DNA from: an uncultured Aquimarina sp.
Lineage (GTDB): Bacteria; Bacteroidota; Bacteroidia; Flavobacteriales; Flavobacteriaceae
Assembly: GCF_947500065.1 (NCBI RefSeq)
Contig: NZ_CANMQT010000003.1
Span: 434,001-498,000 of the forward strand
Direction of reading: 5' to 3'
DNA: 64,000 nt
The notes beneath the pieces are model-generated. The model ran no database searches. It was not told where the DNA came from and worked only from the letters and a program-made list of their open reading frames with translations. The translations under genes and the position numbers were made by a program. Shown piece by piece: positions 1 through 8,712 of the stretch; the first letter of the stretch is position 1; every line of letters starts with the position of its first letter.

Positions 1-506
1 CCCATACCAACATAAGCATTTTTTCTAACATTAATTAAAGCGCCTATGTTAACACCAGAAGACATAAAAACTCCATCTTCTAAGGTTACGTGATGTGCTA
101 TGGTACTATCCATGTTAATCATAATATAATTACCAATAGTTGTATGTGGCATCACGATATTACCTGCTAACATATATACAGCTTCACCAATTGTTACATC
201 TGGTGCAATAGACACCGTATGATGTAAAAAACCAGGAATACCGTATCCTTCTTTTTTTAAAGTGGATAAATACTCCACTCTTACTGCATTCACTCCTATA
301 GGACAATAGACATCTTGAATTTTATTTTTAAATTCATCCAAAAACAAATCCTTATACTTACCGATAACGGGTATATTAATCACTTCTTTACCTACCAACT
401 CCGGATTATCATCGATAAAACCAATGATATTTACACCTGCCTCTTTAAGATAGGAAGCATACACCTGTCCTTGGGTTCCTGCACCAATTATTACAGCATT
501 TTTCAC
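1..506 (-). CDS. NeuD/PglD-like sugar O/N-acetyltransferase (partial, C-terminus beyond window)
   Basis: I translated this from the reverse strand; about 168 residues are visible and the gene runs off the left edge, so the C-terminus is missing. The N-terminus (KNAVIIGAGTQGQVYASYL) is the Rossmann-like UDP-sugar-binding half of the NeuD/PglD family, followed by FIDDNPELVGKE. From about residue 105 there is a hexapeptide left-handed beta-helix (VTIGEAVYML, TTIGNYIMINM, VTLEDGVFMS). The best start is a GTG at 506; the nearby ATG is out of frame. Family members acetylate amino or hydroxyl groups of nucleotide sugars, such as UDP-4-amino sugars in bacillosamine synthesis. It follows a PglC-like transferase gene by 42 bp, the usual PglC-PglD order, and is probably the next gene of that operon. 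The exact acceptor cannot be told. Confidence 0.8.
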   Translation of the reverse strand, partial: MKNAVIIGAGTQGQVYASYLKEAGVNIIGFIDDNPELVGKEVINIPVIGKYKDLFLDEFKNKIQDVYCPIGVNAVRVEYLSTLKKEGYGIPGFLHHTVSIAPDVTIGEAVYMLAGNIVMPHTTIGNYIMINMDSTIAHHVTLEDGVFMSSGVNIGALINVRKNAYVGM

Positions 507-548
507 TTTAATATAATATAGTTTTTAGTGGTTTCTTATTCTATTTGG

Positions 549-1154
549 TTAATTATTACCTGTAAAAGTAGGCATATTTACATTTTCACCGCTATTAATA
601 TCTTCTTTAAACAAAACTTTCTTAGCCGTCATAAGAATAATTTTAAAGTCAAGTTTGAAACTCCTGTTTTCTGTATACCAAACGTCTAATTTAAATTTAT
701 CATCCCAAGAAATAGTATTTCGTCCATTTACTTGGGCCCAACCTGTAATTCCAGGTCTTACATTATGTCGCTTTTTTTGAAAATCATTATACAATGGTAG
801 ATATTTCACCAAAAGTGGTCTTGGACCTATGAGACTCATATCTCCTTTTATAACATTAAACAGTTGCGGGATTTCATCCAATGAATACTTTCTTATAAAC
901 TTTCCTGTTTTTGTAATTCTCTTTTCAAAAGGCAACAACTCTCCTTTTTCATCTTTTTTGTCGTTCATACTTTTAAACTTGATAATCTTAAAAACTTTTT
1001 CATTTTTACCAGGTCGTGATTGAAAAAAGAACGGTTTACCATTATTGGCAATAGCCAACAACACTATAAGCACCAATATAACTGGTGATAACAAAAGAAC
1101 ACCTATAAAACAAAGTGTAAAATCTATCAAACGTTTTATAAATGAATTGTACAT
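549..1154 (-). CDS. initiating sugar phosphotransferase (PglC/WcaJ-type, bacterial sugar transferase)
   Basis: A 201-residue monotopic phosphoglycosyl transferase. It transfers a sugar-1-phosphate from a UDP-sugar to undecaprenyl phosphate, starting a lipid-linked repeat unit on the inner membrane. The N-terminal hydrophobic re-entrant helix (about residues 12-36) is followed by GKPFFFQSRPGK, then SLDEIPQLFNVIKGDMSLIG with the catalytic Asp-Glu pair, GPRP, and RPGITGWAQVNGRN. The length is that of the small PglC class, without the extra N-terminal membrane domain of WbaP/WcaJ. It starts 5 bp after the carrier-protein gene and is surely co-transcribed. A paralogue at 4068-4673 is identical at well over half its positions, so this locus has two initiating enzymes. 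Confidence 0.93.
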   Translation of the reverse strand: MYNSFIKRLIDFTLCFIGVLLLSPVILVLIVLLAIANNGKPFFFQSRPGKNEKVFKIIKFKSMNDKKDEKGELLPFEKRITKTGKFIRKYSLDEIPQLFNVIKGDMSLIGPRPLLVKYLPLYNDFQKKRHNVRPGITGWAQVNGRNTISWDDKFKLDVWYTENRSFKLDFKIILMTAKKVLFKEDINSGENVNMPTFTGNN

Positions 1155-1159
1155 AAAAT

Positions 1160-1405
1160 CTACGCTTGTAATTCTGATTCTATACTATTAATTAAATCCC
1201 CGACATTATTCATATTCATAAGATCCATTAATTTAAACTTAATACTAAAAGCTTTTTCTACTTCTGTAATAATCATCATATGTGTAATAGATTCCCATCC
1301 ATCTACATCATTTGCTGTAGTCTCATTGGAAAGTTGGAAATTTTCATGTTCTAATACTGAAATGAATGCTGTTCTCACTTTAGATAAAATCTCTTCTCTA
1401 TTCAT
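1160..1405 (-). CDS. acyl/aminoacyl carrier protein
   Basis: An 81-residue, mostly acidic four-helix carrier protein. The phosphopantetheine attachment serine is Ser39 in DGWESITHMM, a variant of the usual DSL motif. The upstream adenylation enzyme (1426-2922) lies 20 bp away and very likely loads this protein. It is not the housekeeping fatty-acid ACP: it sits in a polysaccharide operon between an adenylation enzyme and a phosphoglycosyl transferase and lacks the DSLD motif. The likely role is to carry an activated amino or carboxylic acid used to decorate a sugar. The substrate is unknown. Confidence 0.88.
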   Translation of the reverse strand: MNREEILSKVRTAFISVLEHENFQLSNETTANDVDGWESITHMMIITEVEKAFSIKFKLMDLMNMNNVGDLINSIESELQA

Positions 1406-1425
1406 TAATTGGTTATTTTAGTTGT

Positions 1426-2922
1426 TTAGCTTATATTAAAATGTTTTTTTAACTCTTTCCTATCAATTTTCCCATTAATACTGTGCGGAAATTCTTTTAT
1501 GAATCTCACATGCATCGGAATCATATAACTAGGCATCATCTTTTTCATATGGTCAAATATATATTCAGTATCAAATTCTTCGGATTCAATTGCCAAACCA
1601 AGCTCTGCATTGCCAAGAGAATTTGTAATATCCAGTGCTACCATATTCACCTTTTTATCAGATCTAGATTTTGCGTGAAATTCTATTTCTGCAAGTTCTA
1701 CTCTATATCCTCTAATTTTTACCTGAAAATCTGCTCTCCCTACATATAAGAAGTCTCCTTCTTCGTCTTTTAAGCAAAGATCTCCCGTCTTATAATATCT
1801 TATATTTTTATCATTTTCTTTTCTTGTGAAAAAACTTTGAGCATTTCGTTCTTCATTTTTCCAATATCCTGGTGTTATTTGCGGTCCACCTAAGCATAAT
1901 TCACCAGTTTCACCAATAGCAACTTCTTCATTGTTTTCATTTACCACAAGATACAATGTATCTTTTTGAGGAGTACCAATAGCTATAATGCCATTATGTG
2001 ATTTAGTATCTGTTTCTTTATGATATGGATAAAAACCACTATATACTGTAAACTCAGTAGGTCCGTAATAATTGAATATTTTACAATTCGGAAGGCAATC
2101 ACTCCACTCTTTTGCGATTTCATCATGTAAAGCACCACCTCCAAAACTACAATACCTTACATCAGGAGCGTTTATTTCTCCAAAATAAGGTCGCAGATAA
2201 TTGATGATAGACGGTACCATCGTCAGAACCGTAAGCTTTTCTTCATTAATCAATTTAAAAATGTAGAAATACTTAATAGCTCCTTTAGGAATTGTATACA
2301 TACAAGACCCTGCCAATAAAGGAAATAAATACGTTACCACCGAAAAATCAAAGGTAAGTTCAAACATCTGTAAACATCGATCCGATGGAACAAGATCGAA
2401 TGTTGGTTCTGCATCAATTGCTCCTACTAAAGCCTGCACATTATCAAAAGTAATAGGAACTCCTTTGGGTAAACCAGTAGTACCTGAGGTGAACAAGATA
2501 TAAGCTAATTGATCACCAGAAAATTCTTTAAGAACAAGATTTATCTCTGCATCTACTAATCCTTTAGAAGCAATAACTTTATAGTTATTATAGTCGGTAG
2601 ATTCTGATGAATCTATTACATATTTTGTTTCTGTTAGCTCAAAGACTTTTGCATTTCTTTCAAAAGGAACGTCAGGATTAACAGGAACATATGCCTTTCC
2701 TTCTAACCAAAGTGCAACGATACCTGCATACGTTTGAAGATCATCATTGGTGACAAGACCAATAAGTTTTTCAGAATCTTCTACAGCATTTACTACTGCT
2801 GCTCTTATTTTGGATATCTCTAAAGCAAACTCTTTATATGTATGAAAAGCACCATTAATACACAACACATTGTGATCTGAATGTTTCTCTATTGATTCCT
2901 GTAGTTTTTTTACAAATTCCAT
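1426..2922 (-). CDS. AMP-binding adenylation enzyme, DltA/NRPS A-domain-like
   Basis: A 498-residue stand-alone adenylate-forming enzyme that would activate a carboxylate as acyl-AMP and load it onto the adjacent carrier protein. The family motifs are in order: FTSGTTGLPKGV (P-loop, about residues 144-155), YYGPTEFTVYS (285-295), YKTGDL (377-382), GRADFQVKIRGYRVELAEIE (395-414) and the C-terminal NGKIDRKELKK with the catalytic Lys near 484. The core motif FDFSV (191-195) keeps the Asp that binds the alpha-amino group in amino-acid-activating A-domains, so an amino acid substrate is favoured over a fatty acid. It resembles D-alanine:carrier ligases and free-standing A-domains. The upstream acyltransferase-like gene is 24 bp away. 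Confidence 0.87.
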   Translation of the reverse strand: MEFVKKLQESIEKHSDHNVLCINGAFHTYKEFALEISKIRAAVVNAVEDSEKLIGLVTNDDLQTYAGIVALWLEGKAYVPVNPDVPFERNAKVFELTETKYVIDSSESTDYNNYKVIASKGLVDAEINLVLKEFSGDQLAYILFTSGTTGLPKGVPITFDNVQALVGAIDAEPTFDLVPSDRCLQMFELTFDFSVVTYLFPLLAGSCMYTIPKGAIKYFYIFKLINEEKLTVLTMVPSIINYLRPYFGEINAPDVRYCSFGGGALHDEIAKEWSDCLPNCKIFNYYGPTEFTVYSGFYPYHKETDTKSHNGIIAIGTPQKDTLYLVVNENNEEVAIGETGELCLGGPQITPGYWKNEERNAQSFFTRKENDKNIRYYKTGDLCLKDEEGDFLYVGRADFQVKIRGYRVELAEIEFHAKSRSDKKVNMVALDITNSLGNAELGLAIESEEFDTEYIFDHMKKMMPSYMIPMHVRFIKEFPHSINGKIDRKELKKHFNIS

Positions 2923-2946
2923 ATTGCAGTTAATTATACCTTTGGT

Positions 2947-4044
2947 TTAATAAAAATGTCCATCACGATTTAACATAGCAAAATTCTCAGCATCAATCTC
3001 CGTCTCATTATGTGCTAACCCTTTTTTAGTTACTTTATGGGTGAAAATTGTTCTATATCTTTTGGTTATATTATCGGATAATTCTGTATCATCTGTAAAT
3101 ATGAATGTTGTTTTCTGCTTAATAAAATTTTCTATTAATGCATCTACACACAAATCATAATTCTTATTATCCTCGACCAAAAAATATTTAACATTAAATT
3201 CATTATAATTTATAACATAAGATAAAAAACCAATGATTTTATCTTCTTTTATAATTTTCAGATTATGAAGATAAATATTATTACTAATACCTGTTTGCAG
3301 AGATTTATGAGGATGCTTATCAGGTACAGGAGTTTGTAAATATTGGCTATCATTAATCTGCCAATCAACATATTCTTTTGACTTGTAAATCAAGTCGTTA
3401 TCACAAAGAGGTTTAATAAACTTCCAAGTATCATCATCTAGTTGATTAACATACTCATACGAAAGTGTTTTTACATTGTTCTTTAATTTAGATCTATTTA
3501 AAAACCGTATAATAGCTCCAACAAAACTATCTATTCGATCCAGTATGAACTTGAAAGATTTTAAAAAATTAAACCTTCCTATCAACATAGAAGCATCCAG
3601 ACTAAAAAATATAGTATGCCTTAATCTCGAAGCTATTACTTTAAAAGGTTGTTTCTCGTAAAAAGTATTGACATTTTCCGCATAGGATTTAATCAATATT
3701 TGTTTTCCTGTAAGATTAACAGCTTCATTATAGATATAGGTACCTAACACTGTGTCTTTATATGTTTTATGTACCCACCACGATATCATCCAATATACCT
3801 TTTTTGGTGTACCATCCTTTACGTTTAACAAGTCCGGAAACATAAAAATAAATGAGATCATCTTGTCTCCTTCATACCCAATTACACCACAATAATCATC
3901 ATCAGTGATTCTATTATTAGCAACTAACCATAAAGCTTTACTCTTTGGTAATGGAGCAAGATCATTCTTCCAATAGGTGTTTTTATCAATAGCTTCACTT
4001 AACATTTTTTTTGTTAAGCCTATAACTTGTAAATCTTTACTCAT
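2947..4044 (-). CDS. GNAT-like acyltransferase, unknown substrate
   Basis: A 365-residue soluble protein without signal peptide or clear membrane helices. The N-terminal half looks like a GNAT fold: a strand pair ending in CGVIGYEGDKMISFIFMFPDL, then KKVYWMISWWVHKTYKDTVLGTYIYNEAV in the place of the acyl-CoA-binding strand and helix, and later NVNTFYEKQPFKVI, typical of the last GNAT helix and strand. The C-terminal half may be a second, degenerate GNAT-like domain (KIIKEDKIIGFLSYVINYNE), as in FemX-like proteins. Between an initiating transferase and an adenylation enzyme plus carrier, it may move the carrier-bound acyl or aminoacyl group onto an amino sugar. That is inference from context; the fold call is by eye. 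Confidence 0.6.
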   Translation of the reverse strand: MSKDLQVIGLTKKMLSEAIDKNTYWKNDLAPLPKSKALWLVANNRITDDDYCGVIGYEGDKMISFIFMFPDLLNVKDGTPKKVYWMISWWVHKTYKDTVLGTYIYNEAVNLTGKQILIKSYAENVNTFYEKQPFKVIASRLRHTIFFSLDASMLIGRFNFLKSFKFILDRIDSFVGAIIRFLNRSKLKNNVKTLSYEYVNQLDDDTWKFIKPLCDNDLIYKSKEYVDWQINDSQYLQTPVPDKHPHKSLQTGISNNIYLHNLKIIKEDKIIGFLSYVINYNEFNVKYFLVEDNKNYDLCVDALIENFIKQKTTFIFTDDTELSDNITKRYRTIFTHKVTKKGLAHNETEIDAENFAMLNRDGHFY

Positions 4045-4067
4045 TTTCTTCTGACTAAAATAACTAA

Positions 4068-4673
4068 TTAGTTCGTACCATTAAACCATTCTGATGTTAG
4101 CTCGTTTGACATATTAACATCTTCTTTTTTCAAAACTTTTTTTAATGTAAGACCTAATATTTTTAGATCTAATAAAAAACTACAATTCTCCACATACCAA
4201 ACATCATACTCGAACTTCTTTTTCCAGGTAATCGAATTTCTACCATTTATTTGTGCCCAACCTGTAATTCCTGGTCTTACATTATGTCGTTTTTTCTGCG
4301 TTTCATTATAAACGGGTAAATATTCTATTATTAAAGGTCTTGGACCTATTAAAGACATATCACCTTTCAATACATTTATTAACTGTGGTATTTCGTCTAA
4401 AGAAGTTTTTCTCACAAAGGTTCCCACTATAGTCATTCTATCTATATCAGGTAATAAATTACCTTCATTATCCTTCAGGTCATTCATTGTTTTAAACTTG
4501 ATGATACTAAATATTTTTTCAAACTTACCAGGACGTCTCTGAACAAAAAAGGGTTTTCCGTTATTAGCAAAAGCAAGAAAAACGATCAATATCAAAAAAA
4601 CAGGTGCAATCAGTATCAACAGAACCAAAGCAATGCTAAAATCAAGAACTCTTTTAAAAAAATATTTATACAC
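4068..4673 (-). CDS. initiating sugar phosphotransferase, second paralogue (PglC-type)
   Basis: A 201-residue phosphoglycosyl transferase with the same architecture as the gene at 549-1154: a hydrophobic N-terminal segment (about 10-34), GKPFFVQRRPGK, SLDEIPQLINVLKGDMSLIG with the Asp-Glu catalytic dyad, GPRP and RPGITGWAQINGRN. It would start glycan synthesis on undecaprenyl phosphate. It is the first gene of the block 4673->1 and lies 23 bp before the acyltransferase-like gene. A TATATTTG element about 160 bp upstream may be its promoter. The two copies differ most in the loop after KFK(S/T)MND and at the C-terminus, which may reflect different UDP-sugar preference. Confidence 0.93.
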   Translation of the reverse strand: MYKYFFKRVLDFSIALVLLILIAPVFLILIVFLAFANNGKPFFVQRRPGKFEKIFSIIKFKTMNDLKDNEGNLLPDIDRMTIVGTFVRKTSLDEIPQLINVLKGDMSLIGPRPLIIEYLPVYNETQKKRHNVRPGITGWAQINGRNSITWKKKFEYDVWYVENCSFLLDLKILGLTLKKVLKKEDVNMSNELTSEWFNGTN

Positions 4674-5082
4674 CTTTTTCTAGTTTAAAAATGACAATAC
4701 CCTAAACCTTGGAAAAATTCCAGGTCATACTTTTACACTTAAAAAATGGGGGAAATACAGTAGAACAATGATTTTTATCTGTCGAGGGGAATGCAGTGAT
4801 CATCATATCTATAATTCTACATTTAGAATCGGAGGCAAATATACAATCTATATTTTATTTTTTAAATTTAAATTAACTACTTTTTTAATAAAAATCAGAT
4901 GTATTTCAATATCGTTTTTAGGACTGTTTAAATCAAGGCTTCATTTATTAAATGCTCTTTGTTTACGAGAATTCAATAATGATATATGAAACTATATACA
5001 AATAATTATGATGCAGTTATTTGTCTTCTTTTTTTGTAAAAAGAAAAAGAATCGTTTTAATCTATAACGAAAAAGATATTAA
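4674..5082. other. 409-bp AT-rich intergenic gap
   Basis: No coding region is supported here; the short plus-strand reading frame has no family features. The gap contains a possible minus-strand promoter (4836-4843), a small inverted repeat TGGAA-AAA-TTCCA near 4709-4721, and a weak A/T-only hairpin near 5026-5046 that could help end transcription of the preceding glycosyltransferase gene. Confidence 0.5.
4836..4843 (-). promoter_or_regulatory. candidate Bacteroidota -7 element TATATTTG
   Basis: The reverse strand reads TATATTTG, an exact match to the Bacteroidota consensus TAnnTTTG. Transcription would begin near 4829 and give a leader of about 155 nt before the phosphotransferase gene starting at 4673. 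No good TTG at the -33 position is visible. Confidence 0.35.
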
Positions 5083-6237
5083 CTACAACTGACTATACTC
5101 TTCTAGAATAGCATTCCAAACATATTTTCGTTCGTATTTCTCACAAATCATCTCTCTTGACTTCAAAGATAATTGATGACAATACGCTTTATCAGAAATA
5201 AATTTCTTCATAGCATCATAGAGCGCCTCAGAACTTTTCACCGGAATAATTACACCATTTACTTCTTCAGAAACGATTTCGTTACATCCATTAATATCTG
5301 TAACAATACTAGGCAATCCCATAGAACCGGATTGCATTACTACATTAGGAAAACCTTCTCGGTAACTAGGAAAAGTCAAAGCATTCGATATAGCAAAAAA
5401 CGGACGGACATCATGTTGCCATCCAACAGAAATAATATTCGGATTATTATCTATTTCATTTTCAGTTTCAGGCAATAAAGGATCTAATTCTCGTTCATAA
5501 GTACCTACCAATAGTAGTTTAGTGTTTTTATGTTCATCATTTAATTTCTTAAATGATGTTATAAGTTCATTGACTCCTTTATCCTTTACAAATCTCCCTA
5601 CAAATACAAATACAAAGTCATTCTCATCAATTTTCAGTTCCTCTCTTAACTTTGTATTATCAGCATCTGAATATTGAGATGGATCAAAATGAGAAGTATC
5701 TATTCCATTAGAACTTCCATTAGCAATAACCTTTAGTTTTTTGGCGCTTGTATATTTGTTTTCCAAAATAATATCATTAAGCCCAAAAGAATTTGGATAA
5801 ATCATTGTAGCACAAGCATATGTCAATTTCTCAACAGTATCCAACAACACTCTTTTTGCACCAGTTGCTTCTAATAGAGGCAATCCTGCTATGGTATGTA
5901 ATCGATGTGGAACTCCTGCAATTTTTGCGGCCAACATAGATAAAGTACCTGCTTTAGGAGTGTGACTATGTACAATATCAGGTTTTTCTTTTTTGAAAAC
6001 TTTATATAATTGATATACCGCTTTTAAATCCTGAATCGGTGTTATTTTACGAGTCATTTCTACCGGAATCACATTAATTTCTTCCTGTTTAGCAACTCTT
6101 TCTAAAATATTTTCTTCTCTACTAGATACTCCAATTACATCATAATACTGTGACATAAATTTTAGTTGTCCTTGAAGCAATCCTCCTAGAGATCTAGGAA
6201 CAGTAGTGACACGAATAATCTTTCCCCTATTTTTCAC
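5083..6237 (-). CDS. family 4 glycosyltransferase (GT-B, PglA-like)
   Basis: A 384-residue cytoplasmic or membrane-associated glycosyltransferase of the GT4 family, adding a sugar to a growing lipid-linked oligosaccharide. The N-terminal domain begins with IRVTTVPRSLGGLLQGQLKF and contains KPDIVHSHTPKAG; the C-terminal nucleotide-sugar domain contains VFVGRFVKDKGVNELI and SYREGFPNVVMQSGSMGLP. The usual E-x7-E motif is Glu-x7-Gln here, so the second acidic residue is replaced. The overall pattern resembles enzymes acting right after the initiating PglC-type enzyme, which fits the neighbouring phosphoglycosyl transferase. It has its own promoter candidate just upstream and a 409-bp gap after it, so it may be transcribed alone. 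Confidence 0.9.
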   Translation of the reverse strand: MKNRGKIIRVTTVPRSLGGLLQGQLKFMSQYYDVIGVSSREENILERVAKQEEINVIPVEMTRKITPIQDLKAVYQLYKVFKKEKPDIVHSHTPKAGTLSMLAAKIAGVPHRLHTIAGLPLLEATGAKRVLLDTVEKLTYACATMIYPNSFGLNDIILENKYTSAKKLKVIANGSSNGIDTSHFDPSQYSDADNTKLREELKIDENDFVFVFVGRFVKDKGVNELITSFKKLNDEHKNTKLLLVGTYERELDPLLPETENEIDNNPNIISVGWQHDVRPFFAISNALTFPSYREGFPNVVMQSGSMGLPSIVTDINGCNEIVSEEVNGVIIPVKSSEALYDAMKKFISDKAYCHQLSLKSREMICEKYERKYVWNAILEEYSQL

Positions 6238-6268
6238 TTGTATAAATAAAAATGTCTGTTTTTCATTG

Positions 6269-6276
6269 CAAATATA
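6269..6276 (-). promoter_or_regulatory. candidate Bacteroidota -7 element TATATTTG
   Basis: The reverse strand reads TATATTTG, matching TAnnTTTG, 32 bp before the glycosyltransferase start at 6237. The short leader makes it a plausible promoter. A -33 TTG at the usual 17-19 bp spacing is not evident. Confidence 0.5.
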
Positions 6277-6613
6277 TAGATATAACCACCTTTTAAAGTT
6301 TTTATTCTAATTCTTTTTTAACATATAATTATTCAATATATTGGATGAATCATAGGCTTATGGTAAGATTGAAAGATTAGAACCACAACAAAAAGAAGGA
6401 AAAAACTTACAACAAAAATTAAAAACTCCTATTATTTCAGGGAATAAATACATTACACACATGCATCACTCATATCACCTCTTAGTTTACAACTCATTAT
6501 ATACTTCTCAATTGGGTTTTGGATAAACCTTCATTATATTTTACGGTAAAACCATAATTATTTAAGTGTTTAAATATCAATTATTTATACTTTGTAAATT
6601 TTAACATTTTTTT

Positions 6614-6638
6614 TCGACGTAATACACAATAACGTCGA
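6614..6638 (+). promoter_or_regulatory. perfect inverted repeat TCGACGT-N11-ACGTCGA before the beta-helix gene
   Basis: Two 7-bp arms (6614-6620 and 6632-6638) with an 11-nt spacer lie 62 bp before the start of the beta-helix lipoprotein gene. The GC-containing arms stand out in a very AT-rich gap. It could be an operator for a dimeric regulator or a hairpin in the mRNA leader; there is no following T-run, so it is not an obvious terminator. Confidence 0.45.
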
Positions 6639-6700
6639 TAAACATCCGTTATGCTAGCATCAAAAATAAAATGAAACTAAAAAAATAACCCCCCAACCAA

Positions 6701-8686
6701 ATGAAAAAGTTACCCTATTATCTATTAATCCTAATGACTTTCTGTTACATTTCTTGTAGTACAGAAAGTATTGATGAGATTGTCGCTGAAGAGGATGAAG
6801 AAATTATTGAAGAAGAGGACAATGAAGAAGAAGAGGAAGAAGAAACCGATGTTACTTCGGATACGCCATGTGATTTTGACCTTTCAGGTATTGCTGCCAA
6901 TTCCACAATAACAATAGATTGTTTATTGGATTTAGAAGGGCTTACTATAAATTTGCCCGCCAACGTTAATTTTGATTTTGAAGGCGGAGATATTTTTAAT
7001 GGTACCTTAGTGTTTTCTGGAGGATATATCGATGGAAGACTTCTAAATTCTGATTTAGGTACTGAAGGAGATGTAATGCTTAAGACTCCTACTTTTAAGT
7101 TTACCGCTTCTAGATGGAAAAATATTGTACAAGGACAAACTAACTCAGACATCGCTCTTAAAAATACTGCTGAGTTTGAGAAATTAATGTTCCGTATTAA
7201 AGATATGGGTGGAACGACATTCGAAACAAATGTTTTTGATGCATTCTTTGAAACTACCAAAGTAACTAGTACAACTTCTGATCAAAATTTTTATGCATCT
7301 GTAGAAGCTATTAATGTTCCTTCAAACTTTCACTTAAAAATGTCTGACAATACTAAACTACGCCAGTTTCCTGCTGGATCCAGAATTGCAAACGGAGCTA
7401 TTCTAGCAATTAGAGATGAAGATAATGTTACTGTTTCTGGAGGTCATTTAATTGGTGATAGAAATGATCGTATATATGCAGCTGATGATGTTGGTTTATA
7501 TGGCACTCATCTTCTTCATATACACTCAGGAAGAAACGTTACTATTGATGGTGTTAATTTTCTAGAAGGTTCTAAAGGTGCTCTTGCAATTTATTCTTTA
7601 GGTTTTAGATTTAACCCCGATTATATTCCTACTTACGGTATAAAAGTTATTAATTGTGACTTTAAAAACATTCGTAGAATGGGGATCGCCCTTACTGATG
7701 GTAGCGATATTCTTATTGAAGGAAATACATTTACAAATGTTGGACAACCGATGTCTGGATCTGATGGTGGTGAAGTTGGTTATGCAATCAATATTGAAGC
7801 CTTTAGAACAAGAGATGCTAATGGTGTCCTTATGGAAAATGAAAGAGCTTTTGACATCCTTATTACTAGAAATACGGAGATTAATAGTAGAGTTGGATTT
7901 ACCGCAGCTACTATTGGTCAGGATATTACTATAGATGATAATGATATTGAAACAAGATGTATCATATCATTAGCTTCAGGAACAAAAATCACTAATAATA
8001 GATTCAATGCATCCGCAGCGGCTGCCGAAAGGTTTGCAATTTTTGCAGCAGGTAGTCATAGTGAAACAGTTTTTGACAATGAAATAGCTAATAATGATAT
8101 AACTGGTTATGCTATAGGTATTGCTACTGACACAAATGATATTAATGTACACGATAATACAATTACTAATGGTGAAATCGGGCTACAATTAAAAGATACG
8201 TCGGACTCAATGTTTCATAACAATACAATCAACGTAAATGGTACTGGGATTAGTGCAACTAACACCTTTGCAAATAATACATCTATTAATGACAATGAAG
8301 TAACAGCTGGTGGATTCCATTTATTTCTTACAGGATTTAATAATACAGCAGAGTCTAATGGGTATTCAATCACAGTAGAAAGAAACAAGTTCTTAAATTC
8401 TAAAAAGATTACCATTAATAATGCGAATGGAATTACATTTAGGAATAATGAAGTTACAGGTGGTATTGAATTAGGAACTTCTTCTAATATTGATATTTCT
8501 GCTAATACAAAAATAGATCCTAATGATAGTGATGGTATTCGTCTATTTGGAACTCATTCTAATGTTTCGATTACTAACAACAACATATTAGAACCATCTG
8601 GAGCTGATAGGTATGACTGTATTAATAATAATTCAGACACTCCTAATGCAATTACCTTAAGTGGTAACACTTGTGCTTCGAGATAA
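6701..8686 (+). CDS. right-handed parallel beta-helix lipoprotein
   Basis: A 661-residue exported lipoprotein. The signal peptide ends in the lipobox YISC with Cys19 as lipidation site. A strongly acidic run of Glu and Asp follows (about residues 29-51), probably a surface linker. From about residue 200 there are many short repeats of pectate-lyase type (NVTVSGGHLIGD, NVTIDGVNFLEGS, DILIEGNTFTNVG, DITIDDNDIE, DINVHDNTITNG, NVSITNNNILEP), typical of PbH1 beta-helices in polysaccharide lyases, epimerases and glycosidases. It is the only plus-strand gene in the polysaccharide locus. A role in cutting or modifying the exported polymer at the cell surface is likely but inferred; I cannot assign catalytic residues. 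Confidence 0.85.
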   Translation: MKKLPYYLLILMTFCYISCSTESIDEIVAEEDEEIIEEEDNEEEEEEETDVTSDTPCDFDLSGIAANSTITIDCLLDLEGLTINLPANVNFDFEGGDIFNGTLVFSGGYIDGRLLNSDLGTEGDVMLKTPTFKFTASRWKNIVQGQTNSDIALKNTAEFEKLMFRIKDMGGTTFETNVFDAFFETTKVTSTTSDQNFYASVEAINVPSNFHLKMSDNTKLRQFPAGSRIANGAILAIRDEDNVTVSGGHLIGDRNDRIYAADDVGLYGTHLLHIHSGRNVTIDGVNFLEGSKGALAIYSLGFRFNPDYIPTYGIKVINCDFKNIRRMGIALTDGSDILIEGNTFTNVGQPMSGSDGGEVGYAINIEAFRTRDANGVLMENERAFDILITRNTEINSRVGFTAATIGQDITIDDNDIETRCIISLASGTKITNNRFNASAAAAERFAIFAAGSHSETVFDNEIANNDITGYAIGIATDTNDINVHDNTITNGEIGLQLKDTSDSMFHNNTINVNGTGISATNTFANNTSINDNEVTAGGFHLFLTGFNNTAESNGYSITVERNKFLNSKKITINNANGITFRNNEVTGGIELGTSSNIDISANTKIDPNDSDGIRLFGTHSNVSITNNNILEPSGADRYDCINNNSDTPNAITLSGNTCASR

Positions 8687-8712
8687 GATAAACGTGTAAT
8701 AGGTATCTTATA

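Larger units (their letters stand above)
6238..6700. other. 463-bp divergent promoter region
   Basis: Non-coding gap between the minus-strand glycosyltransferase and the plus-strand beta-helix gene. It holds a minus-strand promoter candidate (6269-6276) and a perfect inverted repeat close to the plus-strand gene (6614-6638). I see no small gene. Confidence 0.6.

Noticed and set aside
4768-4989. 73-residue plus-strand frame in the gap before the phosphotransferase gene
   Set aside because: Composition is that of random AT-rich sequence, with no signal, domain or promoter, and it overlaps the likely leader of the minus-strand operon.
6745-7260. 171-residue minus-strand frame over the beta-helix gene
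   Set aside because: A mirror of the plus-strand gene; the Ser-rich run simply reflects the Glu/Asp codons of the acidic linker.
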